A DNA stretch of 64,000 nt. It comes from Acinetobacter kookii. Lineage in GTDB: Bacteria; Pseudomonadota; Gammaproteobacteria; Pseudomonadales; Moraxellaceae. The translations under genes were made by a program, and so were the position numbers. Below are positions 39,311 to 49,340 of the stretch, one piece after another. The notes under the pieces were generated by a model, which saw only the letters and a list, made by a program, of their open reading frames with translations, was not told the origin of the DNA and made no database searches. The stretch is from NCBI RefSeq assembly GCF_900096895.1, contig NZ_FMYO01000002.1:267119-331118 (forward strand). Direction: 5' to 3'. Positions within the stretch are counted from its first letter, which is position 1, and the number at the start of each line of letters is the position of its first letter.

Positions 39311-39817
39311 ATGCATAATTTACTGATTCGTAGTGAACATCCTGCTGATCATGCGGCAATTGCCCAGGTGATTGAACAGGCCTTTAAAAAGCAGCCCTAT
39401 TCCAGTCATAACGAACAATTCATTGTCGCCGCACTGCGCAAGGCCAATGCGCTGACCATTTCTTTGGTGGCTGTTTTAAATCAGCAGATTGTCGGACATG
39501 TGGCTATTTCACCGGTACTGATTTCTTCCGGGGTGCAAGGCTGGTATGGCTTGGGGCCTGTCGCTGTTTTGCCGGAATGGCAACTGCAAGAAATCGGTTC
39601 AGCACTCATCCGGTCGGCTTTGGTTCAATTAAAAACTCATGCAGCCAAAGGCTGTGTAGTTTTAGGTGATCCGAATTTTTATTCTGAATTTGGCTTTAAA
39701 GTTGTACCTGATCTGATTTTAGACAATGTTCCGGCGGAATACTTTCAGGCTTTGTCTTTTGATGAGGATATCCCTCAAGGTCATGTGAGCTATCATGCTG
39801 CATTTTCTGCCCCATAA
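39311..39817 (+). CDS. GNAT family N-acetyltransferase
   Basis: A 168-residue acetyltransferase of the YhbS-like GNAT group. Its substrate is unknown. The acetyl-CoA binding part is GLGPVAVLPEWQLQEIGSALI (about residues 77-97), with the later segment LGDPNFYSEFGFKV. It starts six bases after comM and is probably translationally linked to it. The long distance to any other gene of a known pathway leaves the role open. Confidence 0.85.
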   Translation: MHNLLIRSEHPADHAAIAQVIEQAFKKQPYSSHNEQFIVAALRKANALTISLVAVLNQQIVGHVAISPVLISSGVQGWYGLGPVAVLPEWQLQEIGSALIRSALVQLKTHAAKGCVVLGDPNFYSEFGFKVVPDLILDNVPAEYFQALSFDEDIPQGHVSYHAAFSAP

Positions 39818-39884
39818 GCAAAATAAAGCATGGCCTTGGGGTTAGTGTAAGCAATGAAATGTTAGCCCCTTAAATTATCTCCAT

Positions 39885-39921
39885 AAAAAAACCTCCAAAG
39901 TACAGCTTTGGAGGTTTTTTT
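39885..39921. terminator. Bidirectional terminator GNAT / torF
   Basis: AACCTCCAAAG / CTTTGGAGGTT with a five-base loop, A run on the left and T run on the right, between two convergent genes. Confidence 0.9.
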
Positions 39922-39933
39922 AATCATTTTAAA

Positions 39934-40671
39934 TTAAAATGCTTTGGTTAAGGTAAAGACCGCCCCTGTCTCTACGCCACGATTTTCAGGATCAATATCC
40001 GTACCAATCGCAGCCAATTCGGCAGTTAGTCCCTCAACGGAAGCGAATGAATAGGTTACCCCAGCTTTCCAGTCAAAATAGCTGTCCTCACTGCCAAAAT
40101 AATTTTCATCCGCCAGCGTATAACCCAGTGCAGCAACACCGCCAAAGCCAGCAGCAAAAGGTACAGAATACGTTGCATTCAGGTACCATGCATCAGTGTC
40201 TAAACCCAGGAAATCATTGGTATAGTTAACCGCTGTTAATAGACTAGCACCTTCTGTCAACACGTCATTGAAAGTCAATTTACCGTATAATTCCAACCAG
40301 TTTAAGTCACTTTCACTTGGATAGGCGTAATACCACAAACCTACATCCAGTAACGGTTTATTGGCAAAGCTATCTAAAGTCGTTGCAAAACCGATGTAAG
40401 GGTCTAGCTCAATGTGTGCTGTACCGCCAAAATCAACATTTGAACCCCACACACCCGCATATACACCTGAGTCATGTGACAATACAAAACCTGCTTGTAC
40501 GGCTGGATCATTAAAGGTTTGCGTCATACCACGATAACGGTAGTCCGAGGTTATTGCTGCAGTGCCACTTACAGATAAGCCGAATGGTGATGCTGGTGTT
40601 TCATCTGCAAAAGTGAAGCTAGACGCTGTTGCAACTACAGCTAAAGATAATGCTTTAAAAGTAAATTTCAT
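39934..40671 (-). CDS. TorF family putative porin
   Basis: Outer membrane beta-barrel of the TorF / TIGR02001 type. The 245-residue precursor has a signal peptide (cleavage near Ala-Asp-Glu, about residue 24), then strands such as SGTAAITSDYRYRGMTQTFN and ends in Phe (VFTLTKAF), the outer membrane insertion signal. ATG 40671 is chosen because the upstream extension (to 40698) is not signal-like. Substrate unknown. A broken barrel gene lies about 400 bases upstream on the same strand. Confidence 0.85.
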   Translation of the reverse strand: MKFTFKALSLAVVATASSFTFADETPASPFGLSVSGTAAITSDYRYRGMTQTFNDPAVQAGFVLSHDSGVYAGVWGSNVDFGGTAHIELDPYIGFATTLDSFANKPLLDVGLWYYAYPSESDLNWLELYGKLTFNDVLTEGASLLTAVNYTNDFLGLDTDAWYLNATYSVPFAAGFGGVAALGYTLADENYFGSEDSYFDWKAGVTYSFASVEGLTAELAAIGTDIDPENRGVETGAVFTLTKAF

Positions 40672-41065
40672 TCTTGGATTCCCCCTACATCGTAGCACGA
40701 TGCTATGTTTGGTTATTTCGTTAGACTCATATCAGAGTTAGCAATAGCTGTGCCAAAAACAGATTCCAGCCTTTAAAAAGACAGTCGTAAAAAAATATAT
40801 AATTATAAATAATTGTTTTTATTATTTTTTTATTTATAAAGATAAATTTCCAATATCTGCGGAACAGCCAAGAATGCTAACCACATAGGACTGATATGAG
40901 CTTGACTCGACCATCCTATAAAATTCATATTTGCTTACATCACGCCTCTTTTTAAGGCTATTTTTTCACCTGTTTTTTTAATTATGCATAAAAAAAGTGC
41001 ACAATTTTAAGGCAAACTGTACACTTTCAATTATTTCAACCTGTCAGGAAGTTATAAATTGAAAA
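40672..41065. other. AT-rich spacer upstream of the TorF-like porin
   Basis: 394 bases without a gene. It holds the porin promoter and the terminator of the broken barrel gene (stem at 40994-41003 with 41018-41027). Otherwise I see only A/T runs. Confidence 0.4.
40989..41027 (-). terminator. Terminator of the broken barrel gene
   Basis: AAAGTGCACA / TGTACACTTT (one mismatch), 14-base loop, followed on the minus strand by a T run. It is kept although the gene is broken. Confidence 0.6.
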
Positions 41066-41558
41066 TTAAAGCCCAAACCCCTGATGGTCAAAATCTGTAT
41101 CAAAATGGTCCTTGCCTCCCATCCCATAATCTACAGAAGCAGTCGCTCCAGTATTGGCTATTTCTTTACTTAAACCGATACGCACTTCCTTGAAAGCCCC
41201 ATCACTTTTCGTTTCAATCCTGCTGTCATCACGGCTGCTCTTATCAATAGACGCACCAACCGAAGTGTTTAACATAAAATTTTGCGGTAAAGCATAACGA
41301 TAAGCTGCTGTTAAATACCTATCTGCAGCATGACCTAAAGAAGCCTCCATCAGCATCACTGCCGTGCTTAACGTTAAATCCTTATAAGCCAGTTTGCCCA
41401 GTACATCAAATGCGGTGGTTTTAGGTTTATCGTCATTTTCATCATACCGTACCGCCATTTTGATCGTTATAAACGGCAGCTTGAACTTTATAGCTCCAAT
41501 CCTGGTTCAGTGTCGTGCTATACACGACATAAAAATAACGCAATTTTGTGTGAAATTT
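41066..41558 (-). pseudogene. Frameshifted outer-membrane barrel remnant
   Basis: The minus strand reads as a beta-barrel in two frames. In 41066-41458 an open frame gives 130 residues with alternating strands (YRYALPQNFMLNTSVGASI, FKEVRIGLSKEI). Upstream, the other frame (41450-41558) continues the barrel (LNQDWSYKVQAAVYND) but stops soon after passing the join. A shift near 41450 therefore splits the gene. Further upstream this frame meets a stop at 41559-41561, and no signal peptide or start is found. The C-terminus lacks a terminal aromatic residue (ends QGFGL). It is a decaying barrel, perhaps related to the TorF-like neighbour. Confidence 0.65.
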
Positions 41559-42037
41559 TCAGCATTACATCTTCTTATAAAACCTGCTTGAGATTCTTGT
41601 TTAATGATAAATTCAGCTGTGAATTCTAAAAACTTTTATACTTTTTGGTTAATTTCTTTAAATCATTATCTTCTTACTTCTCTGCTACTAAAAACCAATA
41701 AAACCACCTAATATTGAATTAAAATCGAGTGTATTTTCAAAAAAATGAGATGACTTTTACACAAATATGAAACTTTTTAAAGTTTAAGGCTTTTCCTCTC
41801 GCCTTCTACCGAAAATCAATCATTCAGCCTCTCGAATCAATATTAGACTAAAGTTTAAAGCAGAAAAATTTCATAAATTTACCCTTAAATAGGGAATTTC
41901 GACTCGCTATTAGTGATCAGAATTACACGACAAATTATTTATACTTTAAATATATTATTGTTTTATAAAATAATTTTTAAAAATAGCAAACCTTAAATAT
42001 TTTTATTGACTAAAAGGTATAAAATCACATTAAAAAA

Positions 42038-42057
42038 TATTTAACTTTAGTTAAATA
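42038..42057. promoter_or_regulatory. 20-base perfect inverted repeat upstream of the OprD-like porin
   Basis: TATTTAACT-TT-AGTTAAATA, perfect arms, 90 bases before the porin ATG. Likely operator. AT-richness makes chance palindromes more frequent, so evidence is moderate. Confidence 0.5.
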
Positions 42058-42085
42058 AAATGTATTAAAAAATGATTTTTTTGCG

Positions 42086-42098
42086 ATACATTATGTAT
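42086..42098. promoter_or_regulatory. Palindrome overlapping the porin promoter region
   Basis: ATACAT-T-ATGTAT, overlapping a TATACAAT-like -10 (42096-42103) about 45 bases before the ATG. Bound protein would block the promoter. Confidence 0.45.
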
Positions 42099-42146
42099 AC
42101 AATTCCTTTCATTTCCTTCTCCCATTTTGTATAAGGCTCTCTCCCA

Positions 42147-43445
42147 ATGCAAAAATCACAAAAACTTACTTTAGCAGTTTTAATTCAGGCTGCATTAATC
42201 TCAACAGCATATGCAAGCGAGCAAAGCGAGTCTAAAGGCTTTGTTGAGGATGCTGAAGGCTCTGTACTTTTCCGTACCGGTTATATCAATCGTGACAAGA
42301 AAGCACCTGGTGTTAAAGATCAAAGTTCTGCTGCACAATCTGCTATCGTCAAACTCGAGTCTGGTTTTACCCAAGGTGTGGTAGGTTTTGGTGTAAATGT
42401 GGTTGGTGATGCTTCATTTAAACTGGGCGAAAACAAAAATGCGAATAATGGCATGATTCCTAAGCATGCACCGACTGCAGAAAATCCAAATGGTGATGCT
42501 TATGATCATTGGGCTCGTGGTGGTGCAAGTGTCAAAGCACGTATTTCAAATACAACTGTTGAGTACGGTACTCAAGTATTAGATATCCCTGTTCTTGCAA
42601 GTAATACAGGCCGTATGGTTCCTGAATATTTCACCGGTGTGCTTGCAACAAGCCACGAAATTGAAAATTTGGAAGTTATTGCGGGTAAATTCACTAAAAA
42701 CCAGTATTCAGATCAAATCAACACTGATGGTGAAAACTTAGACCGTGCAGTAGTTTGGGGCGCAAAATACAAATTTAATGATGCTTTAAATGCATCGTAC
42801 TATGGCTTAGATAGCAAAAATAAATTAGAGCGTCATTACGTAAATGCCAACTATAAACAAGCCTTGGCTAACGACAGCTCACTCACTTATGACTTCAGCG
42901 GTTATCACACTGAGTTTGATGAACAAGCCGCTACTTATTCTTCAACAATTGGCAATAAAGATGTTTCCGGTCGAAGCAACAATATTTGGGCAATTTCAGG
43001 CACTTATAATACTGGTCCACACAATGTCATGTTGGCTTACCAACAAAATACTGGCAACACTGGTTATGATTACGGCCAAAATGCTGACGGCTACCAAAGT
43101 ATTTACTTGCCAAACTCTTACTTGTCTGACTTCGTCGGCAACCATGAGAAATCAGCACAAGTTCAATATACCTATGACTTTGGCGCAATGAAGGTTCCGG
43201 GCTTAACCTGGACTACTGCTTATGTCTATGGTTGGGACATCAATGTTGCTGGTAAAACAGGCGAAGGTAAAGAAAATGAATTCTTTAACCAAGTGAAATA
43301 CACTGTTCAAAGCGGTTTTGCCAAAGATGCCAGCTTGCGTGTACGTAACTCAATCTATCGTGCCAACGATGTGTATGACAGTGCTTACATTGGTGACACC
43401 AATGAATGGCGTATTTTCCTGGATATTCCTGTGAAATTATTCTAA
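42147..43445 (+). CDS. OprD family outer membrane porin
   Basis: A 432-residue porin for small acidic or aromatic nutrients. The signal peptide ends at ALISTAYA (about residue 23). The mature start is FVEDAEGSVLFRTGYINRD, typical of OprD, and the barrel ends in Phe (FLDIPVKLF). The loop motif GRMVPEYFTGVLA is another OprD feature. Alone on the plus strand, with its own terminator and two palindromes upstream that suggest dedicated regulation. The substrate cannot be told from the sequence. Confidence 0.9.
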   Translation: MQKSQKLTLAVLIQAALISTAYASEQSESKGFVEDAEGSVLFRTGYINRDKKAPGVKDQSSAAQSAIVKLESGFTQGVVGFGVNVVGDASFKLGENKNANNGMIPKHAPTAENPNGDAYDHWARGGASVKARISNTTVEYGTQVLDIPVLASNTGRMVPEYFTGVLATSHEIENLEVIAGKFTKNQYSDQINTDGENLDRAVVWGAKYKFNDALNASYYGLDSKNKLERHYVNANYKQALANDSSLTYDFSGYHTEFDEQAATYSSTIGNKDVSGRSNNIWAISGTYNTGPHNVMLAYQQNTGNTGYDYGQNADGYQSIYLPNSYLSDFVGNHEKSAQVQYTYDFGAMKVPGLTWTTAYVYGWDINVAGKTGEGKENEFFNQVKYTVQSGFAKDASLRVRNSIYRANDVYDSAYIGDTNEWRIFLDIPVKLF

Positions 43446-43470
43446 TTCCACAGCTTTATTTAAGGGAAAT

Positions 43471-43500
43471 AAAAAACCTGCACAATGTGCAGGTTTTTTT
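43471..43500. terminator. Bidirectional terminator OprD-like porin / ppa
   Basis: AACCTGCACA / TGTGCAGGTT with A and T runs on each side; between convergent genes. Confidence 0.9.
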
Positions 43501-43535
43501 GTGTAAGCCTTTCAGGCTAAATTCGAAACAAACAA

Positions 43536-44072
43536 TTATTTGTTTGCTTCTGCATAAGCTGCAATTGAGCTAAGCACTTCTTGTTTTGCAACGTCAGCAC
43601 CTTCCCAACCACTTAACTTCACCCATTTTCCTGGCTCTAAGTCTTTGTAGTGTTGGAAGAAGTGTTCGATTTGGCTGATCAAAAGCGGAGGAAGATCGGT
43701 ATATTCCTGAACGTCTTTATAGATTGGCGTTAATTTGTCGTGTGGAACTGCAACCAGTTTCGCATCAACACCACCGTCATCTTCCATGTTCAATTTGCCC
43801 ACAGGACGGCAACGAATCACTGAACCTGGTTCAACCGGGTGTGGAGTCACAACCAATACGTCTAATGGATCGCCATCAAGAGACAAGGTGTTTGGCACAT
43901 AACCGTAGTTTGCCGGGTAGAACATTGCAGTACCCATAAAGCGGTCTACAAATAATGCATCAGAATCTTTGTCGATTTCGTATTTGATTGGTGCTGCATT
44001 TGCAGGAATTTCAATAATTACATAGATGTCGTTTGGTGCATCTTTACCCGCTGGGATATTGCTGTAGCTCAT
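43536..44072 (-). CDS. ppa: Inorganic pyrophosphatase
   Basis: Family I pyrophosphatase, hydrolysing PPi in the cytoplasm. The 178-residue protein has the signature region DGDPLDVLV with three Asp ligands, and [15 protein letters not shown] 44072 is chosen because it starts at [12 protein letters not shown], the family N-terminus; six extra residues upstream are possible. Single gene. Confidence 0.96.
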   Translation of the reverse strand: MSYSNIPAGKDAPNDIYVIIEIPANAAPIKYEIDKDSDALFVDRFMGTAMFYPANYGYVPNTLSLDGDPLDVLVVTPHPVEPGSVIRCRPVGKLNMEDDGGVDAKLVAVPHDKLTPIYKDVQEYTDLPPLLISQIEHFFQHYKDLEPGKWVKLSGWEGADVAKQEVLSSIAAYAEANK

Positions 44073-44196
44073 AGCATCACTCTTTAACAAGTTAAATCTT
44101 TTTTAAACCGCAACGATTATAACGGTTTTTGCGTATTAAATAACTTTTCGATTATACATCTGCTGGATGAAAATATGTATTTGCACATTTTCAGGC

Positions 44197-44598
44197 TCAG
44201 GTGGTTAATTTAATCACCAGCAGTAGCAGGAAAATCGGACAAAGCAAGGACAAGGTCCAGATAATGGAACGCAAAGTGGCCCAATTGGCTAAATAGCAGA
44301 TGCCGTAGAAAATACGGAGTAAAATATAGGCCATACCAAAGGTCATGATCAGGTTTTGAGAAACCACCATATATTCTGCCATTAAAATCGAGGCAATAAA
44401 TAAGGGTAAACTTTCAAAACTGTTTTGTTGTACCGCATTGGCACGTGCGGCCAAACCTGTGGTTCTAGCCAGAAATTCACGCGGGTTCTGGTTATCTCGT
44501 GCTTTAAAACCTGCTGCTTTTTTTGCAATTGCGGTAAAAACGTAAGGCAATAAACATGCGATTAAGATGAGATAAATTATTCCGCTAATGCTTTGCAT
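44197..44598 (-). CDS. MAPEG family membrane protein
   Basis: A 133-residue membrane protein with four hydrophobic segments and the MAPEG motif RANAVQQNSFESLPLF at about residues 51-66. The eukaryotic members act on eicosanoids and glutathione; bacterial ones are of unknown substrate. It is separated from ppa by 124 bases and is probably transcribed on its own. Confidence 0.87.
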   Translation of the reverse strand: MQSISGIIYLILIACLLPYVFTAIAKKAAGFKARDNQNPREFLARTTGLAARANAVQQNSFESLPLFIASILMAEYMVVSQNLIMTFGMAYILLRIFYGICYLANWATLRSIIWTLSLLCPIFLLLLVIKLTT

Positions 44599-44703
44599 CT
44601 CATTTTTCTCATTAAGATTTTATGCTGCCTATCATAGCATGGTGTTTTCGCAATATTTTTTGTAAATTATAGTGTTTTTATAAATGAGCAATAAGGATCC
44701 ATG

Positions 44704-45084
44704 ATGGTTAATCCTGATCAAGAGAAAATGTTTGATGTACTTGAAAAGCAGCGCCAGCATCAACTTAAAGTGGATCGGATACTCAAAGTCGTATTGCCGA
44801 TTGTCGGATTTTTACTTTCGGTCATGTGCGCCAATTTCAATCGGCTTTCCCTTATTTTCACCATTGTTATTTCAATTCTCGCGCTTTGGATGGTGGGAAT
44901 TAAACGTCAGGCCCTGTGGATATGGACTACCGTCGTTGCGTTCTACTGCTTGCTTGATAATTTATATAGTTTTGGTGCATTTGATTTAAAGCGATACGTT
45001 TATCAATTCGGTAGCATCACGACCTTTCTATGGATTACGGGTATAGCACGTCCCTATATTGATCGATGGATGTTGAAAGATTAA
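44704..45084 (+). CDS. Small membrane protein of unknown function
   Basis: A 126-residue protein with a charged, helical N-terminus (about residues 1-25) and about four membrane segments (about 27-45, 47-64, 72-87 and 95-112). ATG 44704 is selected since AAGGA lies six bases upstream; an ATG immediately before it (44701) is also in frame. No family recognised. It is followed by a strong terminator shared with fadD on the other strand. Confidence 0.75.
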   Translation: MVNPDQEKMFDVLEKQRQHQLKVDRILKVVLPIVGFLLSVMCANFNRLSLIFTIVISILALWMVGIKRQALWIWTTVVAFYCLLDNLYSFGAFDLKRYVYQFGSITTFLWITGIARPYIDRWMLKD

Positions 45085-45092
45085 AGCCCAAA

Positions 45093-45122
45093 TAAAAAAG
45101 CGCCGATCACGGCGCTTTTTTA
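45093..45122. terminator. Bidirectional terminator, membrane protein / fadD
   Basis: AAAAAGCGCC / GGCGCTTTTT with a six-base loop between convergent genes. Confidence 0.92.
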
Positions 45123-45131
45123 TTGCAGTAT

Positions 45132-46808
45132 TTATGCAGTTTTACGCAAGTCTTTACGCAAGATTTTACCCACGTTGGACTTTGGCAATTCATCTATAAA
45201 CTCAACATAACGTGGACGTTTGTAGCCGGTTAAGTTTTCTTTAGCGAAAGCAAGTACTTCTTCTGTGGTGAGTGACGGATCTTTTTTCACTACAAACAGT
45301 TTAGGCACTTCACCTGATTTTTCGTCAGGTACACCAATCGCAGCAACTTCCAGCACTTTAGGGTGCTTAGATATTACTTCTTCAATTTCTGAAGGATAAA
45401 CGTTAAAGCCAGACACCAAGATCATGTCTTTTTTACGATCGACAATCTTGATATAGCCACGAGCATCCATGACCCCAATATCACCGGTACGGAAGAAACC
45501 GTTGATCATCACTTTTTCAGTTTCATCTGGACGGTTCCAGTAACCTTTCATGACTTGTGGACCACGAATAGAGATTTCACCCTGTTCGCCAAGCGGCACT
45601 TCATTGCCGTCATCATCCAAAATAGCCACTTCAGTCAATGGTAATGGAATACCAATGGTACCGCTAAATTCAGTGGATTGCGGTGGATTGGCTGTTGCAA
45701 CAGGTGAAGTTTCAGATAAACCGTAACCTTCAATAATATTCGTACCGGTAACTCTCTTCCATGCTTCAGCAGTAGAAGGCAATACCGCCATACCACCACC
45801 CATCGCCATTTTCAGTTTGCTATGGTCAAGCTGTTTAAATTCTTCATTATTTACCAAGGCATTAAACAGGGTGTTTACTGCCGGGAAGAATGACGGCTGG
45901 TATTTACGCAGTTCTTTCATTACCGCTGGTAAGTCACGCGGGTTTGGAATAAGCACGTTCGCCTGACCTTTATACATACCGTACAACGCACATACCATGA
46001 ATGCAAAGATGTGATAAAGCGGCAAGGCACAGAAAATACGGTCGTCCGGTTGCCCATCTTGAGCACCAAATTTACTTTGGAAAATACCGTCACACTGCAA
46101 CATGTTCGCAACCAGATTGCGATGCGTCAGTTCAGCACCTTTCGAAACACCCGTGGTACCGCCGGTATATTGAAGTACGGCTGTATCACTCAGTGTAAGA
46201 TTAGGACGTTTATAGTTGCTTGGATTCACTTTAGACATTGCCGCGTTAAAGCGGATATGTCCTGGAATATTCCAGGCTGGAATTTGCTTACGTACCGAAC
46301 GTAACACAAAATTCACTAATGTACCTTTTAAGGCACCCAGCATGTCGCCCACAGAGGCAACAACCACGTGCTTCACAGGAGTTTTACCAATAATCGCCTG
46401 GTAAACAGAGGCAAAGTTTTCAATAATCACCAGCACTTCAGAACCGGAGTCATTTAACTGATGCTCAAGTTCACGAGAAGTATAAAGCGGGTTCACGTTT
46501 ACAAGGACTAGACCTGCACGGAAAATCCCCAATGCGACAACAGGATATTGAAGGACGTTTGGCATCATCACCGCCACACGTGTACCTTTTGCCAAACCTA
46601 AACTTTGCAGATAAGTCGCAAATTTACGGCTTGCTTCTTCCAACTCACTAAAAGTGAGAACTTTATCCATAAAAATAAAGGCGTCACGTGAGCCAAATTT
46701 CTGGAAATTGCGCTCAAATACATCAACCAATGAGGTATTTTCAGCTGGTAATTCTACAGTTTCCGGAATCCCGGTCTTCTGGTATTCAGCGAACCAAATC
46801 TTTTCCAT
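45132..46808 (-). CDS. fadD: Long-chain fatty acid-CoA ligase FadD
   Basis: Activates fatty acids to acyl-CoA via acyl-adenylate. The 558-residue protein has the AMP-binding P-loop YTGGTTGVSKGAE (about residues 213-225), the GYGLSETSP motif and the C-terminal lid with GFNVYPSEIEEV and KSNVGKILR. ATG 46808 is chosen from the family N-terminus MEKIWFAEYQ; a GTG at 46820 in frame lacks a site. It is monocistronic on the minus strand. Confidence 0.93.
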   Translation of the reverse strand: MEKIWFAEYQKTGIPETVELPAENTSLVDVFERNFQKFGSRDAFIFMDKVLTFSELEEASRKFATYLQSLGLAKGTRVAVMMPNVLQYPVVALGIFRAGLVLVNVNPLYTSRELEHQLNDSGSEVLVIIENFASVYQAIIGKTPVKHVVVASVGDMLGALKGTLVNFVLRSVRKQIPAWNIPGHIRFNAAMSKVNPSNYKRPNLTLSDTAVLQYTGGTTGVSKGAELTHRNLVANMLQCDGIFQSKFGAQDGQPDDRIFCALPLYHIFAFMVCALYGMYKGQANVLIPNPRDLPAVMKELRKYQPSFFPAVNTLFNALVNNEEFKQLDHSKLKMAMGGGMAVLPSTAEAWKRVTGTNIIEGYGLSETSPVATANPPQSTEFSGTIGIPLPLTEVAILDDDGNEVPLGEQGEISIRGPQVMKGYWNRPDETEKVMINGFFRTGDIGVMDARGYIKIVDRKKDMILVSGFNVYPSEIEEVISKHPKVLEVAAIGVPDEKSGEVPKLFVVKKDPSLTTEEVLAFAKENLTGYKRPRYVEFIDELPKSNVGKILRKDLRKTA

Positions 46809-46956
46809 AATGCCTATCACTCCAATCTTAATCCTTAGTTTTTAAACTGTTTTTTTCTTTGCTGAACCTGGTTTTTTCCTTTTGTATTGTTCAACAAAGC
46901 ATCCATTTGCACGAATTACACCATATATAGCCTATTTCGTATTGGGGATGCTAGTT

Positions 46957-49176
46957 TTATCTTTGAATGAACAGTTTATTTGCTTTTTGATATCCTCGTG
47001 GTAAGAGTTGACCTTTAGTGCCTCGCTTACCAATATATTTTTGAAGATCATCACCTTTTAGTTTTAATTGTTGCTGTCCAGCAACCACTTGAATTATTTC
47101 ATCTAAATTTAACATTGTCATGGATACGATTTGATCTTTTGCCTCGAGTTGTATCAATTTGTTACCTTTACCCTTACTCAGGCTTGGCAATTCTGACAAA
47201 TCGACCACCAGCATTCGGCCGGCTGAACTGAGTAAGGCCACATGAGTCGCCTGTTCTACTGCTTGCAGTGGCATCGCTTTGCTATCGTCAGGCACAGTCA
47301 GAAAGGATTTACCTGCCTTGGCATTGGTATCCAGTTGTTTCGCCTGGGTTTTAAAACCATAGCCTTTGGAACTTAAGGCCAGAATTTCAGCTTCATCCTC
47401 GGCAATAAACACCTGAAGGAACCCCACCCCGCTGGCCGGAGAAAGTTTGGAACTTAAAGGTTCACCCAAACCCCGTGCCGATGGCAGCGTGTTAATGGCC
47501 AGTGCATAACTGCGACCGGTTTCGTCCAGCACATAGACTTTCTGATTGGATTTACCTTGGGCATGACTTAAATATTGGTCACCGGCACGGAAATTCAGGT
47601 TTTCGGCATCGACCTCATGACCTTTGGCAGAACGGATCCAGCCTGCTTCAGACAACACGACCGTTACAGGATCGGCCGGCAACATGTCCTGTTCATTAAT
47701 GGCAAGTGCCTCGGCACGACGCACGATTGGTGAACGGCGGTCATCACCGAATTTTTTCGCATCTTCTTTCAGCTCATTAATGATCAATGCTTTTAAAGAT
47801 TCAGGATTGGCCAGCTGCTCGCGGATAATGGCAGCACGCGCTTCCAGCTCTTCCTGTTCACGGCGCATTTCCATTTCTTCAAGTCTGGCCAAATGACGTA
47901 ACTTGAGTTCTAAAATGGCTTCGGCCTGAATTTCGTCAATATTGAAATGGGACATCAGCACCGGTTTCGGCTGATCTTCTTCACGAATAATGCGAATCAC
48001 TTCATCAATATTTAAATAGGCAATGATTAGACCCGCGAGAATGTGCAGGCGTTTTTCAATTTTATTTAAATGGTATTGCAGACGGCGCGTCACTGTGGTT
48101 TTACGGATTTCAATCCATTCCAGCAAAATGCGGCGAATCGATTTCACTTGTGGACGGCCATCAGCACCAATCATGTTCATGTTGACGCGATAGCTGGATT
48201 CCAGATCGGTTGTCGCAAATAAATGGCTCATCACTGCTTCGGCATCAATGCGGTTGGAACGCAGCACGATCACCAGACGGGTTGGATTCTGATGATCCGA
48301 TTCGTCCCGCAAATCACTGACCAAAGGCAGTTTTTTTGCCTGCATCTGATCGGCAATCTGGGTAATGACCTTGGAACCTGACACCTGATACGGCAGGTCG
48401 GTAATCACGATTTCATTTTTTTCAACTTTATACACCGCACGCATACGGTAACTGCCACGTCCTGTGGTCTGTACTTTAAGCAGTTCTTCAGGGGCAGTAA
48501 TAATTTCGGCTTTGGTCGGCAAATCTGGGGCTGGAATATATTCCGCCACTTTTTCATCGGACAGGTTCGGATTGCGAATCAGGGCAATGGTGCCTTTCAC
48601 CACTTCACGCAGGTTATGCGGTGGAATGTCGGTGGCCATCCCCACGGCAATCCCGGTGGTGCCATTCAACAAGATGTTCGGCACACGCGCAGGCAAGTTC
48701 ACCGGCTCTTTCAGGGAACCATCAAAGTTGTCCTGCCAGTCACAGGTACCCTGCCCCAGTTCAGACAACAGCACTTCGCTGTATTGCGACAGTTTGGCTT
48801 CGGTATAACGCATCGCCGCAAAGGATTTCGGGTCATCCGGCGAACCCCAGTTGCCTTGCCCCTCAATAAATGGATAACGGTAACTGAATGGCTGTGCCAT
48901 CAGCACCATGGCTTCATAACAGGCAGAATCACCATGCGGATGGTACTTACCCAGTACATCACCCACGGTACGGGCAGATTTTTTCGGCTTGCCGCTATGC
49001 TTTAAGCCCAGTTCACTCATGGCATAGACAATACGGCGCTGTACCGGTTTTAAACCGTCACTGATATGCGGCAATGCACGGTCCATAATCACGTACATGG
49101 CATAGTTAAGGTAAGCTTGTTCAGTAAATTCGGCTACGGAACGATTTTCTGTCGCATGATGCACAAGGCTGGTCAT
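46957..49176 (-). CDS. parC: DNA topoisomerase IV subunit A ParC
   Basis: Decatenates daughter chromosomes with ParE. The 739-residue protein has the catalytic Tyr in [11 protein letters not shown] and the C-terminal beta-pinwheel. In the quinolone-resistance region the sequence is [13 protein letters not shown] with Ser84 and Glu88, the residues of susceptible strains. The parE gene is not in the window. Flanked by fadD on the same strand and a transporter. Confidence 0.96.
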   Translation of the reverse strand: MTSLVHHATENRSVAEFTEQAYLNYAMYVIMDRALPHISDGLKPVQRRIVYAMSELGLKHSGKPKKSARTVGDVLGKYHPHGDSACYEAMVLMAQPFSYRYPFIEGQGNWGSPDDPKSFAAMRYTEAKLSQYSEVLLSELGQGTCDWQDNFDGSLKEPVNLPARVPNILLNGTTGIAVGMATDIPPHNLREVVKGTIALIRNPNLSDEKVAEYIPAPDLPTKAEIITAPEELLKVQTTGRGSYRMRAVYKVEKNEIVITDLPYQVSGSKVITQIADQMQAKKLPLVSDLRDESDHQNPTRLVIVLRSNRIDAEAVMSHLFATTDLESSYRVNMNMIGADGRPQVKSIRRILLEWIEIRKTTVTRRLQYHLNKIEKRLHILAGLIIAYLNIDEVIRIIREEDQPKPVLMSHFNIDEIQAEAILELKLRHLARLEEMEMRREQEELEARAAIIREQLANPESLKALIINELKEDAKKFGDDRRSPIVRRAEALAINEQDMLPADPVTVVLSEAGWIRSAKGHEVDAENLNFRAGDQYLSHAQGKSNQKVYVLDETGRSYALAINTLPSARGLGEPLSSKLSPASGVGFLQVFIAEDEAEILALSSKGYGFKTQAKQLDTNAKAGKSFLTVPDDSKAMPLQAVEQATHVALLSSAGRMLVVDLSELPSLSKGKGNKLIQLEAKDQIVSMTMLNLDEIIQVVAGQQQLKLKGDDLQKYIGKRGTKGQLLPRGYQKANKLFIQR

Positions 49177-49340
49177 AAAAGCGTGAAATCCTAAATAATT
49201 CGTTTTTGTATCTACGTTGTTATGCTATGTCGCAGCTGCGGACTACACAAGGGCAGTAACCCACACTCTGCGACAAATTGTGTCTTATGGACTAAAAATA
49301 TCCATTTTATAAGGGTCAATCAACTAAAAAATCGGCAATT

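Larger units (their letters stand above)
41559..42146. other. AT-rich regulatory region upstream of the OprD-like porin
   Basis: 588 bases without a gene, with two palindromes near the right end (42038-42057 and 42086-42098). The rest is A/T-rich with no tRNA or sRNA signature that I recognise. Confidence 0.5.
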
